From NCBI RefSeq assembly GCF_040939305.1, contig NZ_CP162511.1:620001-684000 (forward strand): a stretch of 64,000 nt of DNA. The letters are read 5' to 3'. Source of the stretch: Herbiconiux sp. A18JL235. GTDB lineage: Bacteria; Actinomycetota; Actinomycetes; Actinomycetales; Microbacteriaceae. Made by a program: the position numbers and the translations under genes. Of the stretch, positions 8,528 to 17,421 are shown one piece after another (the stretch's first letter is position 1; every line of letters begins with the position of its first letter). The notes beneath the pieces were generated by a model. The model was not told the origin of the DNA. It saw only the letters and a program-made list of their open reading frames with translations, and ran no database searches.

Positions 8528-11113
8528 TCACCCCTCGCGCACGACGTCGCCGGGCGCCTTGTCGGTGCGCCAACCGCGCCAAGAGGGCTGGCGGAGCCGT
8601 CCGGTGCCTGTCCACTCAGCGAACTCGACCTCGCCGACGAGTTTCGGCGTCACCCAGTGCGCGTCGCGCGCATCCACCCCGGGCACGTCGTCGAGCGGCG
8701 CGGTCGCGCGTTCCAGCCGCGCGAGCTTCGCGGCGACGTCGTCGAGCTCGCGATCGCTGAACCCCGTGCCGACGCGACCGGCGTAGCGGAGCTCCCCCCG
8801 CGCATCCGGAACCGCCGTGAGCAGCGAGCCCACCTGGGCCGCGCGGCGACCCTTGCCCGGCCGCCAGCCCACGATCACCACCTCCTGCGCCAGGTGGTGC
8901 TTGATCTTCAGCCAGAGCGACGAGCGCCGCCCTGCCGCGTAGGAACTGTCGCGCCGCTTCGCCAGAACCCCCTCGAGACCGAGCTCCCGGCTCGAGGCGA
9001 GCGCGTGGGCGAGGCCTCCGTCGAAGGCGGGCGGCACATGCAGAGCACCCGCCGACTCGGGCAGCAGCTCGAGCAACGCCTCGCGCCGTGCGTCGTAGCC
9101 GAGACGTTCGAGCGACTCGCCGTCGAGGCGCAGCAGGTCGAACACCATGAGGTCGACCCGTACCTCCTTCTGCGCCCGTTCCACGTCGCGCGGCTTCGAC
9201 AGCCCCATGCGCTGCTGCAGCCGGCCGAAGCTCGGGCGGCCGCTGCGGTCGAGGGCGACCACTTCGGCGTCGAGCACGGCGTCGCGGCCGTCGAGCTGGT
9301 GCGCGACCGCCGAGACCAGCTCGGGGTAGGCGGCCGTGACGTCGTTGCCGTTGCGGGTGGTGAGGGTGACGGCGCCGTCGTGGCTCTGCACCAGGGCACG
9401 GATGCCGTCCCACTTCATCTCGAACGCCCAGTCGCTCTCGTCGTCGATTCCGAGGTAGCCCGACGGGGTCTGCTCGGCGAGGGTGGCGAGCATGGCTTTG
9501 GGGGGACGGGAGGCGTCGGCGGAAGCCATCGACGCGCGGATGCTCTTCGTCGGCTTCTGCGCCCGCCCGTTCTTCGCCGGTGGGCCGCCCGGGGAACCGG
9601 GTTCTGCATCCCAGTCGACGGGCGTCTGATCCTTCATCAGGTGAATGAGCCACTGGTCGTTCGAACGGCCTCCACTGCCACCGGTGTGGATGAGGGCGAG
9701 GCGCTTCGGGTCTCCGAGGCCCCCCGTGGGCTGGCCGTGCAGGGTGGCGATGATCTCCTCGCCGTCGCGCCACTTCTCGAGGTCGTAGCTGCCGAAGTCC
9801 CAGATGGAAACCGTTCCCGCGCCGTATTCCCCTTTCGGAATGGACCCCTCGAAGCTGCCGTACTCCATCGGGTGGTCTTCGGTCTGCACCGCGAGGTGGT
9901 TCTGGCCGGTGTCGGTGGGTACGCCCTTCGGGAGAGCCCAGGAGACGAGCACGCCGTCGTGTTCGAGGCGGAAGTCCCAGTGCAGCCGGGACGCGTGGTG
10001 CTCCTGGATGACGAAGGAGCGGCCGTCGGTCGCGGCGGGGGTGACGTCGGGCACGGGTTCAGGGGTCTTCGAACCGTCCCGCTTGGAGCGGTAGAGGGTG
10101 AGACGGTCGCGGGGGGAGGTGTCTGAGCTCGAGCGAGAGCGGCTCGGTTCGGTCCCCCCTCTGTTCGAGTGCCATTCGCCGCCAGGAGCCTCGACCGAGC
10201 CGGGCGCATCCGACGCCGCGCCAAGGGGATCGGCCCGCCGCTTCATGCGATCGAGCACCTCGTCCAGCTCGAGCTGCCTTAACGACGCCGACGAGAGCTC
10301 CCGCCAGGTGCGCGGCACGGCGACGGTCGGCCGCGCACGGCCGCGCAGCGAGTAGGGGCAGATCGTCGTCTTGTTCGCGTTGTTCTGGCTCCAGTCGACG
10401 AGCACCTTGCCGGTGCGCAGCGCCTTCTTCATGTCGGAGACGACGAGCTCGGGATGGTCGGCCTCGAGAACTCTGGCCAGCTCGTGCGCGACGGCGGAGA
10501 CCTCGTCGGAGCTCTGCCGGCCGTCGAGCGCCGCATACAGGTGAATGCCCTTCGACCCGCTCGTCACCGGCACCGGGTCGAGACCCATGTCGGTGAGGAT
10601 GCCACGGGCGAGCTTCGCCACCTCGACGCACTCGGGGAGGCCGGCCCCGTCACCCGGGTCGAGGTCGATCACCAGACGGTCGGGGTTCTTGGGTCGGCCG
10701 TGAGCATCCACCCGCCACTGCGGCACGTGGATCTCGAGCGCCGCGATCTGGGCGAGCCACGCCAGGGTGGCCTGGTTGTTCACGAGCGGGTAGACGTTGA
10801 CGTGGTCGGAGTGCTGGATGCTCGCCCGGCGCACCCAGTCGGGCGTGCCCTCGCCGAGGTTCTTCTGGAAGAACACCTCGCCGGGCTCGTCGGCGGTGCC
10901 CACACCGTGCACCCACCGCTTGCGGGTGGCCGGGCGATTGCGGGAGTGCGGGATGAGGGTGGTGGCGATCTCGGCGTAGTACCGCAGCACGTCGGCCTTG
11001 GTGGTGCCGGTCTCGGGGTAGAGCACCTTGTCGAGGTTCGTGATGCGCAGGCGGTGGCCGCCGACGGTGACCGTCTGCGCCGATCCGTTCGAGCCTGTGC
11101 CTTTCGGGGCCAT
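8528..11113 (-). CDS. ligD: Multifunctional ATP-dependent DNA ligase LigD (Pol-PE-Lig)
   Basis: 861 residues from ATG 11113. Domain order is polymerase/primase (about 15-300, catalytic DLDPGDG at 150), 3'-phosphoesterase (about 365-500, EHHASRLHWDFRLEHDG) and ligase (about 535-855, adenylation lysine K567 in EMKWDGIRA). This is the mycobacterial order. LigD seals and processes double-strand breaks in Ku-dependent non-homologous end joining. It is transcribed away from ku with 37 bp between the start codons. A hydrophilic linker (about 300-365) rich in Arg/Ser joins the first two domains. Confidence 0.97.
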   Translation of the reverse strand: MAPKGTGSNGSAQTVTVGGHRLRITNLDKVLYPETGTTKADVLRYYAEIATTLIPHSRNRPATRKRWVHGVGTADEPGEVFFQKNLGEGTPDWVRRASIQHSDHVNVYPLVNNQATLAWLAQIAALEIHVPQWRVDAHGRPKNPDRLVIDLDPGDGAGLPECVEVAKLARGILTDMGLDPVPVTSGSKGIHLYAALDGRQSSDEVSAVAHELARVLEADHPELVVSDMKKALRTGKVLVDWSQNNANKTTICPYSLRGRARPTVAVPRTWRELSSASLRQLELDEVLDRMKRRADPLGAASDAPGSVEAPGGEWHSNRGGTEPSRSRSSSDTSPRDRLTLYRSKRDGSKTPEPVPDVTPAATDGRSFVIQEHHASRLHWDFRLEHDGVLVSWALPKGVPTDTGQNHLAVQTEDHPMEYGSFEGSIPKGEYGAGTVSIWDFGSYDLEKWRDGEEIIATLHGQPTGGLGDPKRLALIHTGGSGGRSNDQWLIHLMKDQTPVDWDAEPGSPGGPPAKNGRAQKPTKSIRASMASADASRPPKAMLATLAEQTPSGYLGIDDESDWAFEMKWDGIRALVQSHDGAVTLTTRNGNDVTAAYPELVSAVAHQLDGRDAVLDAEVVALDRSGRPSFGRLQQRMGLSKPRDVERAQKEVRVDLMVFDLLRLDGESLERLGYDARREALLELLPESAGALHVPPAFDGGLAHALASSRELGLEGVLAKRRDSSYAAGRRSSLWLKIKHHLAQEVVIVGWRPGKGRRAAQVGSLLTAVPDARGELRYAGRVGTGFSDRELDDVAAKLARLERATAPLDDVPGVDARDAHWVTPKLVGEVEFAEWTGTGRLRQPSWRGWRTDKAPGDVVREG

Positions 11114-11150
11114 GCTTTCATCCTGGCCCGGGATCGGGGTTGAATGGCAT

Positions 11151-12062
11151 ATGCGATCGATCTGGAAGGGCGCGATAACCTTCGGCCTGGTCAACGTGCC
11201 GGTGAAGGTCTACGGTGCGACGGAAGACCACGACATCTCGCTGCACCAGGTGCACGAAGCGGATGGGGGGCGCATCCGATATCAACGCCGGTGCGAGATC
11301 GACGGCAAGATCATCGACTACGCCGACATCGCGCGGGCCTACGACGACGGTGAGCGCACGGTCATCCTCACCAAGGACGATCTCGCGTCGCTGCCCGAGG
11401 AGCGCAGCCGCGAGATCGAAGTCGTCGAGTTCGTGCCGAGCGAGCAGATCGACCCCATCATGCTCGACAAGAGCTACTACCTCGAGCCCGACTCGAAGTC
11501 GCCGAAGGCCTACGCGCTGCTGCGCAAGACGCTCGAGACCACCGACCGCACGGCGATCGTGCACTTCGCGCTGCGGCAGAAGACGAGGCTGGGTGCGCTG
11601 CGCGTGCGCGGCGACGTGCTCGTGCTGCAGTCGCTGCTCTGGGACGACGAGGTGCGCGAGGCCGCGTTCCCGTCGCTCGACGAGCCCACGCGCGTGTCGT
11701 CGCAGGAGCTCGAGATGGCAATGTCGCTGGTCGACCAGTTCTCGAGCGACTTCGCGCCGGAGAAGTTCACCGACGACTACCAGGAGCAGCTGCGCACCCT
11801 CATCGAGGCGAAGCTCGAGGCCGGCGACGCCGTCGACACCGACGAGACCTTCGGCCGCAAGCCCGGCGACGAGGACGGCGGGGGAGAGGTGCTCGACCTC
11901 ATGGAGGCGCTGCGGCGCTCGGTCGACAAGAGCCGCTCGGGCGGGTCGGGGTCGAAGTCGTCGGGGTCGGGTTCGAAGGCCTCCGCCGAGGAGAAGAAGC
12001 CGCCGGCGAAGAAGACGGCCGCCAGGAAGGCCCCGGCGAAGAAGACGACCAAAGCCTCCTGA
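11151..12062 (+). CDS. ku: Ku, NHEJ DNA end-binding protein
   Basis: 303 residues from ATG 11151 (MRSIWKGAITFGLVNVPVKVY, the invariant bacterial Ku start). The ring-forming core runs to about residue 250; residues 250-303 are a low-complexity Gly/Ser then Lys/Ala/Pro tail (KKPPAKKTAARKAPAKKTT). Such lysine-rich tails in other bacterial Ku proteins help threading along DNA and bind DNA directly. Homodimeric Ku recruits LigD. Longer in-frame extension upstream overlaps ligD and lacks similarity. Confidence 0.97.
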   Translation: MRSIWKGAITFGLVNVPVKVYGATEDHDISLHQVHEADGGRIRYQRRCEIDGKIIDYADIARAYDDGERTVILTKDDLASLPEERSREIEVVEFVPSEQIDPIMLDKSYYLEPDSKSPKAYALLRKTLETTDRTAIVHFALRQKTRLGALRVRGDVLVLQSLLWDDEVREAAFPSLDEPTRVSSQELEMAMSLVDQFSSDFAPEKFTDDYQEQLRTLIEAKLEAGDAVDTDETFGRKPGDEDGGGEVLDLMEALRRSVDKSRSGGSGSKSSGSGSKASAEEKKPPAKKTAARKAPAKKTTKAS

Positions 12063-12076
12063 CCCTGGCGGCCCCT

Positions 12077-12826
12077 CTACTCCTCGACGCCTTCCAGACT
12101 GCCGCGGAGGGGGCCCTCGGGGTCGAACGCGGCGCACAGCACGAGCCGGTCGTCGTCTTCGGTCCAGGTGGTCTCGGTCGGCGCGGCGTAGGTGAAGTCG
12201 TAGATCGAGTCCTCCCAGGCGATACCGGTGAAGTCCTCGTAGCGCTCGAGACAGCCCTCGTCGGCGGCGTAGTCCATGCGGTCGTCGCCCGGGTAGGCCC
12301 CGTCGGAGGTGTCGGGCACCTCGAACTCGTCGTAGACCTCGTAGTCGTGGGGCTCGTCGCAGTCCACCACGTCGACGTCGTTCGAGCCGGGCTCGGGCTC
12401 GAGGAAGCAGTCGCCGATGTCGTAGGCGAACGGGCCGCCGGCCGGGTCGCCAGGCCCCTCGCCCAGCGGGCTCGGGGGGACGGCGGGGTCGTACGGTTCT
12501 GACGTCTCACCCGGCAGGCCGTCGGAGGCGACCGCCGAGGCTGCGGCCATGGCGAGCACCCCGAAGGTGATGGTGAAGGTGAGCACGGTGATCACGATCG
12601 CCATCACGAAGCCCAGCACGAGGGTCGACGCGCTCACGATCAGCCCCGCGAGGGCGGGGGAGTTGCGGTACCCCGCCTTGCGCGAGTTCTGCAGGGCCAC
12701 CGCGGAGACGATGAGCCCGGCGATGTTCACGACGAAGGAGAGGCCGAGGCCCACGAAGCCGAGGGTCTTGTCGGGGTCTTCCGGCGGGCCCACCGGGGGG
12801 CGCTGACCGGGTGTGTACTGGCTCAT
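12077..12826 (-). CDS. DUF4190 / septum-formation-family membrane protein
   Basis: 249 residues. A proline-rich cytoplasmic N-terminus (MSQYTPGQRPPVGPPEDP) is followed by two membrane helices of the DUF4190 type (about 22-45 and 58-92) and an exported acidic domain carrying the Septum_form pattern: YDIGDCFLEPE, VVDCDEPHDYEVYDEFEVPD, GCLERYEDFTG and VLCAAFDPEGPL, with four cysteines that probably form two disulphides. The family name is historical; no direct role in septation is proven. Convergent with ku, with only 14 bp between the ends. Confidence 0.85.
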   Translation of the reverse strand: MSQYTPGQRPPVGPPEDPDKTLGFVGLGLSFVVNIAGLIVSAVALQNSRKAGYRNSPALAGLIVSASTLVLGFVMAIVITVLTFTITFGVLAMAAASAVASDGLPGETSEPYDPAVPPSPLGEGPGDPAGGPFAYDIGDCFLEPEPGSNDVDVVDCDEPHDYEVYDEFEVPDTSDGAYPGDDRMDYAADEGCLERYEDFTGIAWEDSIYDFTYAAPTETTWTEDDDRLVLCAAFDPEGPLRGSLEGVEE

Positions 12827-12893
12827 CGTTCTCCTTCTTCCACCGTGGTGTCGCCCGTCGTCGTGTGCATCGTCATCGTCATCATGTGCCTCG

Positions 12894-14177
12894 TCAACCC
12901 GCGCTGCCCGCGCCGGGTTCCACCATGCCCGGTTCGGCGTCGGGCTGCTCGTCGGCCGGCCGGCCGGAGTGCCCGGGTCGCCTGCGCCCCGGCGGGGTCA
13001 CGACGCGGCGCGGCAGCGCGACATCCGTTCGTCCGGCGCGGTACGCCGCCCGCACGCCGAGCGCAGTGCGGGCGCCATCGACCATCGGATGGAAGAAGGC
13101 CTCGCGGTAGCTCGTATTGGTCGTCGCCGACACCAGGAAGTTGAGCGACGAGATGCAGCTGAGGAACACCGCCGTCTTCACGAGTGCCCAGGTGAACGGA
13201 ACCTCGATGCCTACGATCCGCACGAAGACGAGCCGGTCGCCCACCCACTCGTGAAGCACCTCCTCCGACAGCGCGAGCACGCCGAGCAGCAGCAGGATGA
13301 GGCACACGATCACCGAGAACAGCACGGTCTGCAGCACCAGGGCCACCACGAGCCCTGCCTGCAGGTTGAGGCGCTCCCCGCGGGAGAGCGGGGGCGCGCC
13401 GGTGGGTGGAGTGCCGGCCGATGCATCCGTGTGGCCCGGTGCATCCGTTTCGCTCGGCGCGTTCTCGAGTTCGCGCATCTCGCTGCGGCTGATCGGCACG
13501 ACGAAGAGCAGTCCGAGCAGGCCGAAGAACACCGCGACCGCGAGGAGGCGCTCCGCCGACATGGTGCTCGTCACCTCCCACACCGGCCGGGAGAAGAACG
13601 CGAAGACGATGACGAGCATGAGGATGGGCAGGGCCCGTGTCACCAGGAGACCCACGGCCGCTGTCTGCCTCCATGCGGTGGTCAGGGCCGAGGCGACGAG
13701 CGAGCCGGCACCGAGCCAGGTGAGCGCGAGGCTGAGCGCGGTGAGGGCGATGTGCGAGGCCGCCGTCGCCGCGCCCGCCGTGGGCGACTGCCACACGGCC
13801 ACGGCGATCGGCACCGCGACGAGGTAGAGCGCACCGGCCGCCACCGCGATCGGCACGGCGGCGCCGGGGGAGCGGTGCAGCAGTCGGGCCGTGAGCGCGC
13901 CGACCACGATGGGGAGGGCGAGCGCCACCAGTGCGGCGAACAGGACGAGGAGGCCGAGCGCGATCCCGAGGGGAGTGCTGTTCACCTCGAGGGTGATGCG
14001 GCCCCGGACGAGCCCCGAGGTCACCACCGAGGTGATGAGCAGGAAGACCAGGAACGGTAGGGTGCGCGCCAGCAGCAGGTCACCCCGTGACTCGCGTCGC
14101 ACGAACGCGGGGAGTCCTTCGCGCCGCAGCCAGCGCTCGACCTCGCGTTCGGCTCCCCGATCGCCCTGCCCGGTCAT
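12894..14177 (-). CDS. Polytopic membrane protein, unknown family
   Basis: 427 residues from ATG 14177 with AGGAGG 7 nt ahead. About nine hydrophobic segments: one near 36-56, one at 65-88, one at 97-117, several between 128 and 230, and three between 265 and 345, the remaining C-terminus being soluble and Pro/Arg-rich. The hydrophilic region between about 230 and 262 is Asp/Thr/Gly-rich. The last 50 residues (RRVVTPPGRRRPGHSGRPAD) are low complexity. I do not recognise a family. It is 67 bp upstream of the Septum_form gene on the same strand. Confidence 0.7.
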   Translation of the reverse strand: MTGQGDRGAEREVERWLRREGLPAFVRRESRGDLLLARTLPFLVFLLITSVVTSGLVRGRITLEVNSTPLGIALGLLVLFAALVALALPIVVGALTARLLHRSPGAAVPIAVAAGALYLVAVPIAVAVWQSPTAGAATAASHIALTALSLALTWLGAGSLVASALTTAWRQTAAVGLLVTRALPILMLVIVFAFFSRPVWEVTSTMSAERLLAVAVFFGLLGLLFVVPISRSEMRELENAPSETDAPGHTDASAGTPPTGAPPLSRGERLNLQAGLVVALVLQTVLFSVIVCLILLLLGVLALSEEVLHEWVGDRLVFVRIVGIEVPFTWALVKTAVFLSCISSLNFLVSATTNTSYREAFFHPMVDGARTALGVRAAYRAGRTDVALPRRVVTPPGRRRPGHSGRPADEQPDAEPGMVEPGAGSAG

Positions 14178-14244
14178 GCGCACCCCTCCTCCTCGATTCT
14201 GTCACCCGGGCGCACGGCCGGTGCTCGCGAAGGCTGCGGAGAAA

Positions 14245-14925
14245 TCACCCCCGGTCGGCGCGTTCGGGCTTGGCCGGGCGGCGCGCCAGCGCCACCCACT
14301 GGCAGACGAGCACCGCCGCAGCGACGCCCGCGCCCAGCCAGGTGCCTGCCGCGGCGGGCCAGCCGGTCACGAACAGACCGAGCAGCAGCGAGAGCAGGAA
14401 CGCCCCGACCACGACCACGGCGGTCACGACGAGGAGCGCGATGATCCGCACGGGGTGGGCTCGCGCGAGGCGCGCGACGCCGCGCGGGCTTCCCGCGGCG
14501 ATGAAGGGACACCCGAGGGCGGCGACGACCGGCACGAGGTAGGGGGAGACGACGGCGGCGAGGGCGCCGACGATCCCGGTGACGACGACCCACCCGAGTG
14601 TGCGCCTCGGCGACACCCCGGGGTGCACTCGGCGCGCGAGCGACCACAGTGCGCCGGTCGCGACCAGCAGCGCCACGGCCGACGCCGCCGCCAGCAGCAC
14701 GCCCACCGTCGAGAGGGCGAGGGGTGGGGAGAGCGCGACCAGTGCCGCCTGCACCGCCGCATGCACGACCACCACCGACGCCAGCCACCCGCCGGCCCGC
14801 CACAGCGTGCCCCACCCGCCGGGCCCCCACTCGCCCTCCGCCGGGCCGCCGGGCGTCGACCCGTCGTGCGCCGTCGCGCCGGGCGTCGACTCGCCCGGCC
14901 CCCACTCGCCGAGCGCCCCCGTCAT
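14245..14925 (-). CDS. Membrane protein, unknown family
   Basis: 226 residues. The first 40 are Gly/Pro-rich (GEWGPGESTPGATAHD) with two imperfect GEWGPG copies; after that come about five membrane helices (about 45-65, 70-92, 107-130, 158-180, 187-207). The ATG overlaps the stop of the upstream lipoprotein gene (ATGA), so it is translationally coupled to it. No recognisable catalytic motif. A role linked to the lipoprotein is likely from the coupling but not testable from sequence. Confidence 0.68.
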   Translation of the reverse strand: MTGALGEWGPGESTPGATAHDGSTPGGPAEGEWGPGGWGTLWRAGGWLASVVVVHAAVQAALVALSPPLALSTVGVLLAAASAVALLVATGALWSLARRVHPGVSPRRTLGWVVVTGIVGALAAVVSPYLVPVVAALGCPFIAAGSPRGVARLARAHPVRIIALLVVTAVVVVGAFLLSLLLGLFVTGWPAAAGTWLGAGVAAAVLVCQWVALARRPAKPERADRG

Positions 14926-15470
14926 GGCCGGGCCGCCTTGTCGAGCACCGACTGCAACGGGCCCGAGAAGAGCTGATCGCCGCCGACGAGCACCGTGAGC
15001 TCGGCGCTAAGGGAGGTGCTCGAAGTGACCTCGATCGCCCCGCCGCCGACGGTGCTGCCCGTGCAGGAGATCGCCGTTCCGTCGAGCGAGCACACTGGTG
15101 CCTCGAGCACGTCGACGTCGTTCTCGAGCAGAACGTCGACCGCCGCGAAGCGCACCTCGGCGAGCTGATCGCCGCCGACCGGCGCGAGGGCGGCGAGCTG
15201 CGAGCACCCGGTGAGGGCCGCCACCGCGAGCACCCCCGCTGCCCCGGCCGCAGCGACTCGGGCGACCCCACCGACGCCAGCCCCGCCCAAGACCGACCGC
15301 CTCACGACGGCCCGCCTCACGACGGCCCCGCTCACGATGGCCCCGCACACGATGGCCCCGCTCACGATGGCCCCGCTCACGGCGACCCCGCCCGCGACGG
15401 CCCCGCCCGAGACCTCCCCGCCCGCGACGGCCCCGCCTGCGACCTCCACGCCCGCGGCGCCCGCGCTCAC
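14922..15470 (-). CDS. Putative lipoprotein with N-terminal pentapeptide repeat
   Basis: 182 residues from GTG 15470, overlapping the stop of the upstream metallophosphoesterase (GTGA). The first ~50 residues are a pentapeptide repeat (AVAGG, EVSGG, AIVSG...) made by a 15-bp DNA repeat. A lipoprotein signal follows: VRRSVLGGAGVGGVARVAAA then VAALTGC, with the lipidated cysteine in LTGC. The mature part is about 95 residues with a Cys pair (CSLDGTAISC). A start at one of the GTG codons just before VRRSVLG would give a normal signal peptide and leave the repeat untranslated. Family unknown. Confidence 0.6.
   Translation of the reverse strand: MSAGAAGVEVAGGAVAGGEVSGGAVAGGVAVSGAIVSGAIVCGAIVSGAVVRRAVVRRSVLGGAGVGGVARVAAAGAAGVLAVAALTGCSQLAALAPVGGDQLAEVRFAAVDVLLENDVDVLEAPVCSLDGTAISCTGSTVGGGAIEVTSSTSLSAELTVLVGGDQLFSGPLQSVLDKAARP
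15298..15462. repeat. 15-bp tandem repeat, 11 units
   Basis: Eleven degenerate 15-bp units run head to tail (for example CCGCTCACGATGGCC, 15328-15342 and 15358-15372). The unit length keeps the reading frame, so variation in copy number would change the lipoprotein's N-terminus by multiples of five residues. Confidence 0.85.
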
Positions 15471-17333
15471 GAGCGCCCCTCCGCCTGGGCGAGCCGCGTC
15501 TCGTGCTGCAGGATGCGCGTGCGCTCCACCAGATGCTGCAGCTCCAGCTGCGCGTCGCTGATGCTGCCGAGATCGAACGGCGCGGGCAGCAGAAGCTCGG
15601 TGTTGCGGTCGAGCGGCGAGCCTCGCCGCATGAGCGGTGTCTCGGCCCAGTCGTTCGACGCGAGCTCGCGACTGCGGGAGGCCAGGTCGAGGTACGACCC
15701 CGATGCGCCGGGAACCGCATCCGCCGCGTGGTCGACCACGGTGGTGAATATCGAGAGCGTGCCGTCGCGGTTGTCGACGAGCTCCACCACCTGCTGCTGC
15801 TGCGGGAAGTCGATGCAGGATGCGGTGGTGATCTCCCAGAACCCGCCCCCCGCCAGGCGCGCGATGGGCGAGGATCTGGTTGAGATGGGTGTGCCCGTTC
15901 AGCCACCCGACCACGACCGGGAACTCCAGCAGCATCGCCACGAACACCTCCGCGCCGTGCAGCACCTCGTGCTGACCCGGACGCTGGGCCCGGTTCTCGA
16001 GGGTGTCGCTGTTGTGGTGACTGAACACCAGGGCCAGCTTGTTCTCGGCGGTCGCCGTCTCGAGCTCGCCGCGCAGCCAGCGAAGCTGGTCGTCGGGCAC
16101 CGCCCCGTCGGGCCCGGCCACCTGGTTGCAGGTGTCGAGGCCGAAGGCGCGCACGGTCGGGCTCAGATCGGCCTTCCACCAGGTCTCGCCGCTCGCGAGG
16201 TTGTGATCGGTGAAGCCGTGGCCCACCGGCCCGGGGGCCGTCTCGGTCTCGAAGTGCTCCCGCATGAACTCCTGCTGGCTGAAAAGGGCGCGCGAGGCGT
16301 CGGCGGGAACGCTCTTGAACCCCGGGCGCAGCCCGAGCGCGAGCCCCAGGGCGTCGAGGGCACGCTGAGCGGCCCCGGTCTGGGCGGCGTAGCCGGCGAC
16401 GGCGGCGCTCGCGGTGCCCTCGAGCGTGTACGACTTCTGACCGCCGACGGCGAGGTCGCGCAGTTGCGAGTCGAGGCCGAAGGTGCCGAGCAGCAGCGTC
16501 TCATGGTTGCCGTAGACCGTGTACCAAGGCGCCGGGAGGCCGGCCGAGGGCACCGGCTGGGCGATCGACTGGTCGAGCAGCTCGGGCAGGGTCGGGAAGC
16601 CGTAGTCGCCGAACGACCCACCCGCCGGGTCGCCCGGCCGATAGGCCCAGACGGCTTCGGCCCAGGCCTGCACCCCCTCGAAGATGCTGCTCGTCCTGGG
16701 GTCGACCGAGAGCCCGTCGAGCAGGTCGATGTACCAGCGCAGTTCGCGGTGGGAGTGCATGTCGGCGCTGTCACCGGTGACGATGACGGCGCCCATGGGC
16801 GCCCCCGTCAGCGGGCTGAAGCGCAGGTCGGAGATCGACTTCACGGTCGAGGCGGTGACGTGCGGGCTGAGCGGGTCTTGCGGGTGGAACGCCGAGCCCC
16901 AGGCGGAGTGGTCCTGCACGATCATCGGCTCGATGCGCCCGGGCGACTGGGCGTCGATGACGTGCATGTCGGAGAGGTGGCCGAGATAGAGCAGTGAACG
17001 CCGTGCCGCCGCCCTGCCCGCATCCGGTGCCCGGCCGAGCACGTCGAGGCGGGTCAGGTAGGGCTCGCCCGGGCCGGTGACCAGTGTGCGGTACGAACCC
17101 TTCTGAACCGCCCCCTGCAGGATGGTCTGCTGCAGGGTGTTCGGGGCCGTGGCCGCGGCGGCGGCGGGGTCGACTACCGCGGCGGAGGCGAGCGGATGCT
17201 GCGCGGTGACGCCTGCGCCGAAGGGCGAGGCCTCGCCCGCCAGCGCCGGGCCGAGCAGTTCACGCGGGATGGCGCTCGCCGCGGCGAGCGCGCCGACGGC
17301 GGCGATGAACTGGCGCCGAGACAGTCCGGGCAC
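15467..17333 (-). pseudogene. Tat-exported metallophosphoesterase, frameshifted
   Basis: From GTG 17333 (GAAGGA ribosome site) the protein starts with a Tat signal, SRRQFIAAVGALAAASA (residues 5-21). Metallophosphoesterase motifs follow: LGHLSDMHVID, VIVTGDSADMHSH, YTVYGNHETLL, FSHHNSD and NGHTHLNQI. After LAHRAPGGG the frame is lost; removing one G from the six-G run (C run on the plus strand, 15846-15851) restores FWEITTASCIDFPQQQQ and a clean C-terminus to the stop at 15467. Repaired length is about 621 residues, matching the TIGR03767-like actinobacterial family. Either a sequencing error in a homopolymer or a true inactivating or phase-variable frameshift. Confidence 0.85.
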
Positions 17334-17421
17334 GGGAATCCTTCGGGGGGTCGGGTAATCCGACACTAGCGGCGGTCCGTGCTGTGCCCCGCCCCCAGAT
17401 CGGGGCACGCGGGATCCATTC

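Noticed and set aside
15298..15462. Possible CRISPR-like array
   Set aside because: Units are contiguous 15-mers without spacers and lie in frame in a coding region.
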